The notes: generated by a model from the sequence alone, not told the origin. A stretch of 6,308 nt of DNA from Lachnospiraceae bacterium UBA4316 (GCA_002394535.1 DGUG01000228.1:1-6308), one strand, 5' to 3'; counted from the first letter of the stretch, positions 1 to 4,950 are shown. Numbers and translations: made by a program.

Positions 1-1092
1 CCGGGATACAGGTTTATGGGTCAGCGCTTTACGATAGATGCGACTATAATGCAGGAACTTGTGTACAGGAGAGTGGGCAATTTTGATGATACGGACAAAC
101 GTATGCTTCCTGATTTTCTCGATGTTCCCGCAGCTCTCGGATCGGATATGGCGTATTCGATATTAAAGGAAGAGGGCTCGACGGATTACGCAAATTACGA
201 CAAAAACCTTAATAACCTGAAAAAAGAGTTTATGAATAATGACGGCACTATATGGAATGCAAGCCTGTACGCCGGGTGGCTCAATACTCTGCGTCCTCTT
301 CTTGAACCAAAGGGAGCAGGCTATCCTACGTTTATGATAAATGACGAGTGGACGAAGAAGAACCTTGAAACATTTGCGGGAAGCTACACGGAGCTTAAGC
401 ACGATACCGTTTTATACTCCAAACAGGTTATGGCCGAGATGGGCGGCGGCTGGGATGACGAAAAGGATTTCAGAGGTTATGTGGAGCCCGAACCTATTGT
501 GTTCTCACGATTTGAAGCATTATCAAATAATACTGCAAAAGGGCTTAAGGAACTGGGATATCTGTCAGCGGATGACGAAGATAATCTTAATAAACTTGCG
601 GAGCTTGCCGGAAAGCTCAAGACCATTTCGGTTAAAGAACTCGGTAATGAAAAACTTACTGATGAGGAGTATGAACTTATAGAGATTTACGGCGGTGAAA
701 TAGAACACTTCTGGCTGGATGCAATGAAAGCCCAGACCGGGGAAGAATATCCGAATTCGGATAATTATCCGGCGGCACTTGTTGTGGATGTTGCTACCGA
801 TCCCAACGGTACGGTGCTTGAAATGGCAACCGGAGATCCTGCCAGTATTTATGTTGTAGTTCCTGTTGAAGGGAAATTAAGGATTGCCGAGGGAGCCGTT
901 TACAGCTTTTATCAGTTCACGCAGCCAATTTCAGACAGACTTACGGACACCGAGTGGAGAAAGAGAATGGGCATCTCTGTTGATGACTATGAAGACTTCG
1001 GAAGCTACGGCCAGGCGTATGATCATCCCGAATGGGTTAAGAGCTACAGATATTTTTGGAATAATGAATCATATTATGAAGATGAGGAATAA
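1..1092 (+). CDS. DUF3160 family protein, C-terminal part (5' end outside window)
   Basis: The reading frame is open from base 1 and ends at TAA 1090-1092, giving 363 visible residues; the ATG at 16 is internal, because the family sequence (GYRFMGQRFTID) starts before it. The protein matches DUF3160 as I know it: the MGQRFTID and QELVYRRVG block, RMLPDFLDVPAALGS (about bases 100-165), the W-N-x-x-LYAGWL segment (255-290), the YTELKHDTVLYSKQ and GGGW block (385-450), YVEPEPIVFSR (478-510), and near the end a VVDVATDPNG, YVVVPVEGKL, FTQPISDRLTDTEWR run (784-960). Family members are usually about 700-850 residues, so roughly half is missing upstream. DUF3160 proteins are generally predicted to be exported and their biochemical role is not established; export cannot be checked here because the N-terminus is absent. 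The last 29 bases overlap the next gene, which suggests a shared transcript and function. Confident in family, no function claimed. Confidence 0.9.
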   Translation, partial: PGYRFMGQRFTIDATIMQELVYRRVGNFDDTDKRMLPDFLDVPAALGSDMAYSILKEEGSTDYANYDKNLNNLKKEFMNNDGTIWNASLYAGWLNTLRPLLEPKGAGYPTFMINDEWTKKNLETFAGSYTELKHDTVLYSKQVMAEMGGGWDDEKDFRGYVEPEPIVFSRFEALSNNTAKGLKELGYLSADDEDNLNKLAELAGKLKTISVKELGNEKLTDEEYELIEIYGGEIEHFWLDAMKAQTGEEYPNSDNYPAALVVDVATDPNGTVLEMATGDPASIYVVVPVEGKLRIAEGAVYSFYQFTQPISDRLTDTEWRKRMGISVDDYEDFGSYGQAYDHPEWVKSYRYFWNNESYYEDEE

Positions 1093-1639
1093 AAAGCCAT
1101 TTATAATCATATGCATAATACTGATCATCACAGCAGCGGTTCCCGCTGCTGTGTTTTTAAACCGGATGATGGCGAAAATCTTCGGACCGTACATCTTTCT
1201 TCCGGATTACTCCAAACCTGTGAACAGGACGCTGAAATATGCTGACAGAGGGATTATTATCAAACAGAATTCAAGAAGGATAAGGGTGTACTCGAATGAT
1301 AAATTGATCTGGCGCCTTCCGTACAGTGTAAAAGCGCAGGACTGTATCCTTGCCGATATTGACCATGATGGGGAAAATGAGCTGCTTGTTCTGTGCTGGA
1401 AGAGAGGCAGATACGGTAAGAGGAGACCGACATGGGTCAAGCACGATGAGATCAAATGGTCACAGCATATATTTATATATGAAATTACGGATAATAACGT
1501 AAGGCCTATGTGGATGGCATCAGATATCGGAATGAATGTGGCAACGTGGAAGTTTTCCGACGGAGTTCTTTATATAGAAGATACAGAGGATATTATAACA
1601 GAATGGGTGTGGAGAACGTGGGGTTTAGAGAAATTGTAG
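1064..1639 (+). CDS. Membrane-anchored small protein with FG-GAP/VCBS-like calcium loop, unknown function
   Basis: A 191-residue protein if started at ATG 1064; in-frame ATGs at 1076 and 1082 are also possible. I prefer 1064 because a weak GGA (1058-1060) precedes it, but the ribosome site is poor for all three and translation is probably coupled to the upstream DUF3160 gene, which it overlaps. The frame stays open further upstream (to 884), but that part lies on top of the DUF3160 sequence and is not real. Residues 5-11 are basic and residues 12-32 are strongly hydrophobic (FIIICIILIITAAVPAAVF), so it is an anchored or exported protein with the rest outside the membrane. ILADIDHDGENELLVL (residues about 95-110) has the D98-x-D100-x-D102-G-x-x-E106 pattern of calcium-binding FG-GAP/VCBS loops. 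It is followed by a beta-rich segment with FIYEITDNNVRPMW. A single blade-like repeat is visible, far too few for a full propeller. It likely acts with the DUF3160 protein, by position only. Confidence 0.75.
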   Translation: MNHIMKMRNKKPFIIICIILIITAAVPAAVFLNRMMAKIFGPYIFLPDYSKPVNRTLKYADRGIIIKQNSRRIRVYSNDKLIWRLPYSVKAQDCILADIDHDGENELLVLCWKRGRYGKRRPTWVKHDEIKWSQHIFIYEITDNNVRPMWMASDIGMNVATWKFSDGVLYIEDTEDIITEWVWRTWGLEKL

Positions 1640-1656
1640 CATTTATCTGTTTGATG

Positions 1657-1672
1657 TGATATAATAATATCC
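1657..1672 (+). promoter_or_regulatory. Extended -10 sigma-A promoter for the 120-aa gene
   Basis: A perfect TATAAT (1660-1665) is preceded by TGA (1657-1659), the TGn extended -10 element. No good -35 lies 17 bases upstream: TTGTAG at 1634-1639 has a 20-base spacer. Extended -10 promoters can work with a poor -35. The start of transcription would be near 1672. It lies just after the stop of the preceding gene, and no terminator is visible between them, so readthrough from upstream is also possible. Confidence 0.6.
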
Positions 1673-1702
1673 GGTAGTTTATGTAAACAAGGATGTTTAC
1701 CG
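1672..1702 (+). repeat. Overlapping inverted repeats at the predicted transcript 5' end
   Basis: GTAAAC (1683-1688) and GTTTAC (1695-1700) are a perfect 6-bp inverted repeat with a 6-base loop. GTTTA (1677-1681) can pair with TAAAC (1684-1688) instead, and the outer CGGTA (1672-1676) pairs with TACCG (1698-1702). The segment lies directly at the predicted start of transcription, so it could be an operator or an alternative-folding 5' leader. No regulator is identified. Confidence 0.4.
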
Positions 1703-1752
1703 ATACAGTGACTATTTATCGTATTTTTGCACGGAAGCATGGGGGTACACAA

Positions 1753-2115
1753 ATGGATGCAATCAGAGAACAGAAACTTGAAGCACTCAGGACTGCTGAA
1801 GAATATCTTGAGAAACTGATTCCTGCGATGGAGGAAGTTATTTCCGAGATCAAAGGAGAAATGAAGGAGGATACGGTTGATTTCCTTCTTCAGATTATTG
1901 ACGGATTTAATTTCATGATAGAGACGTACAATGTTACAAGAGACTTAGTAAATGATCCGGAAACACTAATTAATGATGATGAGCTTGAGAAAACCGTCGG
2001 AGAGTTAAGTGATGGATTTTCCAAGAAGGACTATCCGGCTATCGCGAATGAACTTGAGAGTGATATAATCCCTTTCCTAAAAGTGTTCAAAGAGGCAGCA
2101 TCAAGGATAGCATAA
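1753..2115 (+). CDS. Small all-helical cytosolic protein of unknown function (120 aa)
   Basis: I do not recognise this protein. The start at ATG 1753 is chosen because GGGGG (1741-1745) sits 7 bases upstream; the in-frame ATG at 1693 has an AAGG right against it with no spacing and falls inside the leader repeats. The product is 120 residues, begins MDAIREQKLEAL, has no signal peptide or membrane segment and no cysteine, and is rich in Glu and Lys with heptad-like hydrophobic spacing. Three or four helices are likely (about residues 3-35, 38-67, 73-90, 93-118). It has its own promoter and its own terminator, which it shares head-on with the FliD-like gene. Size and helix content resemble small flagellar export chaperones such as FliS or FlgN, but none of their sequence motifs are visible, so that is only a hypothesis. 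Confidence 0.8.
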   Translation: MDAIREQKLEALRTAEEYLEKLIPAMEEVISEIKGEMKEDTVDFLLQIIDGFNFMIETYNVTRDLVNDPETLINDDELEKTVGELSDGFSKKDYPAIANELESDIIPFLKVFKEAASRIA

Positions 2116-2120
2116 AGAGA

Positions 2121-2154
2121 AAAAGCCCTGCGGATTTTCCGCAGGACTTTTTTT
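2121..2154. terminator. Bidirectional rho-independent terminator between convergent genes
   Basis: CCTGCGG (2127-2133) and CCGCAGG (2139-2145) form a perfect 7-bp stem around the loop ATTTT. After one C/A mismatch the stem extends with G2125-C2147 and four A-T pairs. On the + strand it is followed by a T run (2148-2154). On the - strand the GC stem is followed by CTTTTTCTCTTT. It therefore ends both the 120-aa gene (stop 2113-2115) and the FliD-like gene (stop 2153-2155). Confidence 0.93.
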
Positions 2155-3460
2155 AACAATAACTTGAGAACATCATTCCGCTGTAGTTACTTGTTACATA
2201 CGGTGTTGCATATCCATGTCCCGGATTCTTGTAGGCAACTACGGTCTTCTGTGTATATTCCATCGGATCAAGAGCAACCTTGTTGGCTCGGGACAAAACA
2301 TTTTCGGTAAACTTCTTAATAGGAAGAAACTGTTCCATCGCATCATCTTCACGGGCTGTCTGGGTCAGGAGATTATTATCTACCGATATGGTTCCGTCGC
2401 CCATGAAACTTAATCCGATGGATTCGAGCTCCGAAGAATAAAGTCTCGCAACTTTGTTCATTTCTCCGATCAGCTTCTTCGAATATGGCTGTGACTCCGA
2501 GTATGAATTAATACTGTTAATAAAACTGTTATAACCGTTCACAAGGTTGTTAATGTTCTCGGTAACGGATTCAACGTCTGTCTTGAGACCTACGTTAACC
2601 GAAGTCCCTTCCTCGCTGATGCCCTTCAGATTGATATCATACATTCTCTCGATCGAGAAGTGATTGGAGAAGGTGGTTCTCTCTTCGCCATTCAATGTAA
2701 ACTGTGAATTCTGAGGATACGTTGTAACATCACCGATTCCGAAGTACTCGACGGTACCTGCTGTTTTGTGGGTGTTGTTATCGGAAATATCAAAATTAGT
2801 ATCTCCCTTACCCCTGACGCCGGTTTCATCGGACTTGATGGAAAGGGCAACTCTTCCTTCATCATCCGTAAGAACAGTTGCGTTTACGCCGATATTGGAA
2901 CGTGTTATAAGTCTGGCAAGCTTCTCCTCGACAAGCTTGTTTGTATCTCCCTCACTGATGTTGAACTGGAATTCGTAATCCATATCCCTTGAATGGATAT
3001 CAAATGAATATGTTCCCGGATCAAGCCCCATCGAGTCCGGATCAAGGAACTTACCACGGTTTTCCTGCTCACCTGCAAGCTGGTGAACAGATATATCAAG
3101 CGAAGGAATGGATTCGGGGTCAACATCCGCGCCTCCGATAAACGATGCATCAACTATGCTTTCATCACTTGATGCAACAGCTTTCTGATCAAGCATATTA
3201 TCGGAATCATCCATTGAAAGAGATGAAATAACATTCTTAAGTGATCGCGCATTTTCCTTGAGCCCAACCGCAAATTCCTGAGTTGCCGGAGAAGTATCGA
3301 GCAGGAACAGGGGCGCTTCTTTATTCATTTTAACAATGGAATTATAAAGACCGCGAAGCTCGCTCTTCTTATGGGTATCATACTTGGTATTGGTACCCTT
3401 TGGCGCGTACGTGGTCAGGAAATGATTATATACTGTAGAAATAGCTGTATTATCTGCCAT
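2153..3460 (-). CDS. FliD-like (flagellar hook-associated protein 2-like) protein with atypical ends
   Basis: The protein is 435 residues from the ATG at 3460-3458 (MADNTAIS). This start is chosen because a very strong AAGGAGGGG (3474-3466) precedes it; the frame extends further to 3592, but that part covers the leader hairpins and is not protein-like. FliD core features are visible. The ASSDESIVDAS stretch (about 96-106) and ISVHQLAGEQ (123-132) match the FliD N-terminal region. A beta-rich D2/D3-like part follows (GTYSFDI, INV-type helix, SIKSDETG; about 149-214). FTLNGEERTTFSN (254-266) then leads into LKGISEEGTSVNVGLKTD (278-295), the helix ENINNLVNGYNSFINSIN (301-318), and LESIGLSFMGDGTISVDNNLL (345-365) of the FliD C-terminal domain. 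The usual N-terminal GLDT motif and the long C-terminal coil are not seen. Instead the protein ends in a Gly/Tyr/Ser-rich tail, PGHGYATPYVTSNYSGMMF then SSYC, with the only cysteine as the last residue. There is no signal peptide, so if exported it would need the flagellar secretion system. It may cap the filament, be an accessory filament protein or act inside the cell. Not next to other flagellar genes. Confidence 0.8.
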   Translation of the reverse strand: MADNTAISTVYNHFLTTYAPKGTNTKYDTHKKSELRGLYNSIVKMNKEAPLFLLDTSPATQEFAVGLKENARSLKNVISSLSMDDSDNMLDQKAVASSDESIVDASFIGGADVDPESIPSLDISVHQLAGEQENRGKFLDPDSMGLDPGTYSFDIHSRDMDYEFQFNISEGDTNKLVEEKLARLITRSNIGVNATVLTDDEGRVALSIKSDETGVRGKGDTNFDISDNNTHKTAGTVEYFGIGDVTTYPQNSQFTLNGEERTTFSNHFSIERMYDINLKGISEEGTSVNVGLKTDVESVTENINNLVNGYNSFINSINSYSESQPYSKKLIGEMNKVARLYSSELESIGLSFMGDGTISVDNNLLTQTAREDDAMEQFLPIKKFTENVLSRANKVALDPMEYTQKTVVAYKNPGHGYATPYVTSNYSGMMFSSYC

Positions 3461-3465
3461 TGCTG

Positions 3466-3482
3466 CCCCTCCTTTCCTCCTT
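3466..3482 (-). promoter_or_regulatory. Tandem Shine-Dalgarno of the FliD-like gene
   Basis: On the - strand this reads AAGGAGGAAAGGAGGGG, two copies of AAGGAGG, 8 bases apart. The inner copy (3474-3468) has the normal spacing of about 7 bases to the ATG at 3460; the outer copy (3482-3476) is too far for initiation. The outer copy could act as a ribosome standby site or, with the other GGA triplets in the leader, as a CsrA-type binding site. That role is inference. Confidence 0.7.
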
Positions 3483-3499
3483 GAATGGTAAGACTTCCA

Positions 3500-3568
3500 C
3501 GGAATCAGTTCCGAGTTCTGTTTGTAAGGAATCAAACAGACGTCTGGGCATAAAATGCTACTTTTATG
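3500..3568 (-). promoter_or_regulatory. Structured 5' leader with three inverted repeats upstream of the FliD-like gene
   Basis: Three perfect inverted repeats occur in order of transcription. CATAAAA/TTTTATG lies at 3568-3562 and 3555-3549 with a 6-base loop. TCTGTTTG/CAAACAGA lies at 3540-3533 and 3524-3517 with an 8-base loop. CGGAA/TTCCG lies at 3513-3509 and 3504-3500 with a 4-base loop. The first sits at the predicted start of transcription and may instead be a DNA operator. The second and third would form hairpins in the mRNA roughly 20-60 bases ahead of the ribosome site. No known riboswitch or protein-leader fold is recognised. Confidence 0.5.
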
Positions 3569-3573
3569 TCTAT

Positions 3574-3602
3574 ATAGTACTACCGAAACCATAGGAAATC
3601 AA
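3574..3602 (-). promoter_or_regulatory. Possible sigma-A promoter of the FliD-like gene
   Basis: On the - strand TTGATT (3602-3597) lies 17 bases from TACTAT (3579-3574), each matching four of six consensus positions. The predicted start near 3567 gives a leader of about 107 bases. Phased A-tracts lie directly upstream (3616-3643). A sigma-28 promoter, expected for many late flagellar genes, is not convincing here. Confidence 0.35.
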
Positions 3603-3615
3603 GCGGTTTTACGCG

Positions 3616-3643
3616 AAAAAACACCAAAAAAACGCCAAAAAAA
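3616..3643. repeat. Helically phased A-tracts (predicted bent DNA)
   Basis: Three A-runs, at 3616-3621, 3626-3632 and 3637-3643, start 10 and 11 bases apart, matching the DNA helical repeat. Phased A-tracts are known to bend DNA. Relative to the possible minus-strand promoter they cover about -49 to -76, where curved or UP-like DNA raises promoter strength. Confidence 0.65.
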
Positions 3644-3670
3644 TAACAATAATTATTTAATGAAATTGGG

Positions 3671-3689
3671 CAATTTTACAATAAAATTG
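3671..3689. repeat. AT-rich inverted repeat in the divergent region
   Basis: CAATTTT (3671-3677) and AAAATTG (3683-3689) are perfect 7-bp arms around ACAAT. ATTG at 3665-3668 can also pair with CAAT at 3671-3674. It could be an operator for a regulator of one or both flanking genes, but AT-rich repeats arise easily by chance. Confidence 0.35.
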
Positions 3690-3760
3690 AAAAGACAGCA
3701 AGATATTGTGTTACATTTCATTTCAAACATCATTATCTGCGAATGAGATCAGCTGAGGGA

Positions 3761-3826
3761 TTTTTTTGAAAAAACATTGTAAAAAACCGATTGACGGCGT
3801 TGATTTGCTGTGTTATATTTATCCGG
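3761..3826 (+). promoter_or_regulatory. Strong sigma-A promoter of the rpmG-secE-nusG-rplK-rplA operon with UP-like element
   Basis: TTGACG (3791-3796) and TATATT (3814-3819) each match five of six consensus positions and are exactly 17 bases apart. TGT just before the -10 (3811-3813) adds an extended -10 element. Transcription should start near 3826. Upstream, a T7 run (3761-3767), A6 (3769-3774) and A6 (3781-3786) look like UP-element subsites, typical of highly expressed ribosomal promoters. Confidence 0.88.
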
Positions 3827-3869
3827 CGAGACGAAATTAGGTCTTTTTTTTGTGCTGTAAATGACTCGC
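3826..3869 (+). promoter_or_regulatory. rpmG leader with possible weak attenuator-like hairpin
   Basis: AGAC (3829-3832) can pair with GTCT (3841-3844), and a run of eight T (3844-3851) follows. Alternatively GCGAG (3826-3830) can pair with CTCGC (3865-3869), which would exclude the first stem. The layout is like a terminator/antiterminator, but the stem is only four pairs plus one G-U, so function is uncertain. Confidence 0.25.
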
Positions 3870-3897
3870 TTTTGTAAACAAGTAGAGAGGTGAAAAT

Positions 3898-4047
3898 ATG
3901 CGTACCAGAATTACACTTGCCTGCACAGAGTGCAAGAACAGAAACTACGATACCAAGAAGGACAAGAAGACACATCCCGATCGTATGGAAACAAAGAAGT
4001 ACTGCAGATTCTGCAAGAAGCATACATTACATAAGGAGACGAAGTAA
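3898..4047 (+). CDS. rpmG: 50S ribosomal protein L33, zinc-binding form
   Basis: The 49-residue protein begins [21 protein letters not shown], the hallmark of bacterial L33, a small protein of the large ribosomal subunit near the E site. Two CxxC pairs (C9/C12 and C36/C39) form a zinc ribbon, so this is the zinc-containing form. Some bacteria carry a second copy without the cysteines that replaces it in zinc shortage; none is in this window. The ribosome site GAGAGG (3885-3890) lies 7 bases before the ATG. It is the first gene after the strong promoter, and its TAA shares one base with the secE ATG (TAATG), so translation is probably coupled. Full length and normal. Confidence 0.97.
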   Translation: MRTRITLACTECKNRNYDTKKDKKTHPDRMETKKYCRFCKKHTLHKETK

Positions 4048-4265
4048 TGGCAGAGACAAATACTCAGGCGGAGACTGTTGCCAAGAAGAGTAAAGGCTGG
4101 TTCAAAGGCCTTAAGGCAGAATTCCATAAGATCAACTGGACATCCAGAGAAGACGTTACAAAGCAGACAATAGCTGTTGTTGTGGTGTCGGTTATTCTTG
4201 GACTTTTGATTGCGGTAATTGATTTTCTTCTCCAGGCGGGGATCAATTTCCTGGTTAGTCTGTAA
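4047..4265 (+). CDS. secE: Preprotein translocase subunit SecE
   Basis: At 72 residues this is the short single-span Gram-positive type of SecE, the clamp that stabilises SecY in the SecYEG protein export channel of the membrane. The conserved amphipathic segment ahead of the membrane helix is clear: LKAEFHKINWTSREDV (about 22-37). One transmembrane helix follows (about 41-69, TIAVVVVSVILGLLIAVIDF and on). The ribosome site AAGGAG (4033-4038) lies inside the end of rpmG, and the start overlaps the rpmG stop by one base. The secE stop codon overlaps the nusG ribosome site, so rpmG, secE and nusG are closely coupled. The secE-nusG pairing is one of the most conserved bacterial gene neighbourhoods and supports the call. 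Confidence 0.97.
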   Translation: MAETNTQAETVAKKSKGWFKGLKAEFHKINWTSREDVTKQTIAVVVVSVILGLLIAVIDFLLQAGINFLVSL

Positions 4266-4276
4266 GGAGGGATAAC

Positions 4277-4885
4277 ATGTCAGACACAAATAACATGGAA
4301 CTTTCCGAAGAGATAAAGGAAGAAGTTACAGAAGAGTTTGCCGAAGACGAAGCTAAGGAAAGCGGTCCTAAGGCTAATTGGTACGTTGTTCATACATATT
4401 CCGGATACGAGAATAAGGTAAAAGCAAACATCGAGAAGACTATCGAGAACAGACATCTTGAGGATGAGATACTTGAGGTGCGCGTTCCTATGCAGGATGT
4501 TACCGAAGTCAAGAACGGTGTTCGCAAGACGAGCGCCAAGAAAATGTTTCCGGGTTACGTTCTTATCAATATGGTAATGAACGATGTTACATGGTATGTT
4601 GTCAGAAATACAAGAGGTGTTACCGGATTCGTGGGACCCGGAAGCAAGCCCGTTCCTCTGTCCGATGGTGAGATGAAGCCCCTCGGAATCAAGACGGAAA
4701 ATGTATTCATCAACTTTACCGAAGGCGATACGGTCAACGTTATTGCGGGCGTATGGAAAGATACGGTGGGCGTTGTACAGCGTATGGATATGGGTAAGCA
4801 GACCGCAACCATCATGGTTGAACTGTTCGGTCGTGAGACACCTGTAGAGATCAGCTTTGATGAGATAAACAAGGCAAATTACTGA
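4277..4885 (+). CDS. nusG: Transcription termination/antitermination factor NusG
   Basis: At 202 residues it has the two NusG domains. The NGN domain (about 34-120: NWYVVHTYSGYENKVKANIE, then the VRVPMQDVTEVKNGVRK strand and MFPGYVLINM) binds RNA polymerase. The C-terminal KOW domain (about 148-200: FTEGDTVNVIAG, VGVVQRMD, VELFGRETPVEISFDEI) binds partners such as Rho or ribosomal protein S10. It is longer than the usual 173-180 residues because of an acidic, probably disordered tail at residues 1-32 (MELSEEIKEEVTEEFAEDEAKE). The KOW loop usually written GPF...G reads GVWKDTVG here. The start is fixed by AAGGAGGG (4264-4271), 5 bases before the ATG. It shares the transcript with secE upstream and rplK downstream. 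Confidence 0.97.
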   Translation: MSDTNNMELSEEIKEEVTEEFAEDEAKESGPKANWYVVHTYSGYENKVKANIEKTIENRHLEDEILEVRVPMQDVTEVKNGVRKTSAKKMFPGYVLINMVMNDVTWYVVRNTRGVTGFVGPGSKPVPLSDGEMKPLGIKTENVFINFTEGDTVNVIAGVWKDTVGVVQRMDMGKQTATIMVELFGRETPVEISFDEINKANY

Positions 4886-4887
4886 TG

Positions 4888-4918
4888 AGTTCATGGGGAA
4901 ACCCTTTATATATGAACT
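4888..4918 (+). promoter_or_regulatory. Hairpin in the nusG-rplK spacer, upstream of the L1 site
   Basis: AGTTCAT (4888-4894) and ATGAACT (4912-4918) form a perfect 7-bp stem. GGG AAA CCC (4896-4904) can form a small inner hairpin. It is not followed by a T run, so it is not a terminator. It may stack on the L1-site hairpin directly after it, with which it shares base 4918, or serve as a processing site. Confidence 0.55.
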
Positions 4919-4950
4919 GTGGGAGGGAAATCGTTCCCGCCACTACCACA
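4918..4950 (+). promoter_or_regulatory. L1 autoregulatory leader: mimic of the 23S rRNA L1-binding site
   Basis: TGTGG (4918-4922) pairs with CCACA (4946-4950). Above it lies an asymmetric internal loop, GA (4923-4924) facing GCCACTA (4939-4945). An upper stem GGGAA/TTCCC (4925-4929 and 4934-4938) is capped by AATCG-type loop bases 4930-4933. A lower GTGG/CCAC pairing (4919-4922 and 4940-4943) is an alternative. From memory, the E. coli 23S L1 site has GGUGGGAGGC facing AUACCACC with the same GA side of the loop. This mRNA has GUGGGAGG and CUACCACA. The site ends 10 bases before the rplK ribosome site, where L1 is known to repress the L11-L1 operon translationally. Confidence 0.85.

Larger units (their letters stand above)
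3461..3897. other. Divergent intergenic region (437 bp), no gene seen
   Basis: This stretch separates the minus-strand FliD-like gene from rpmG. It contains, left to right, the FliD-like leader and weak promoter, three phased A-tracts (3616-3643), an AT-rich inverted repeat (3671-3689), a stretch to about 3758 in which I see nothing specific, and the rpmG promoter with its leader. Short open frames crossing it are low-complexity and lack ribosome sites, so I call no protein gene. Confidence 0.8.

Noticed and set aside
884..1063. Upstream extension of the calcium-loop protein frame to an ATG at 884
   Set aside because: It lies over well-conserved DUF3160 coding sequence, and the protein-like part with a membrane anchor begins only at 1064-1082.
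1693..1752. Earlier ATG at 1693 for the 120-aa protein
   Set aside because: The only purine-rich site touches the ATG with no spacing, whereas ATG 1753 has a well-spaced GGGGG.
3541..3568. Sigma-28 flagellar promoter before the FliD-like gene
   Set aside because: TAAA and GCCCAGAC are present on the - strand, but only 13 bases apart, and the -10 matches five of eight GCCGATAA positions; too weak to call.
3461..3592. Upstream extension of the FliD-like protein by 44 residues
   Set aside because: It crosses the leader inverted repeats and the strong tandem ribosome site, which points to the ATG at 3460; the extra residues look like translated noncoding DNA.
3555..3746. Short plus-strand open frame in the divergent region
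   Set aside because: Lysine/asparagine-rich product from A-tracts, no ribosome site, and it overlaps promoter elements.
3690..3758. Second plus-strand promoter such as TTGTGT (3706) with CATTAT (3731)
   Set aside because: The spacer is 19 bases and both boxes are poor, while a near-consensus promoter lies at 3791-3819.
4280..4894. Long minus-strand open frame (about 204 codons) across nusG
   Set aside because: It is antisense to a clear nusG gene, has no ribosome site or recognisable protein pattern, and similar open frames appear opposite rplA.
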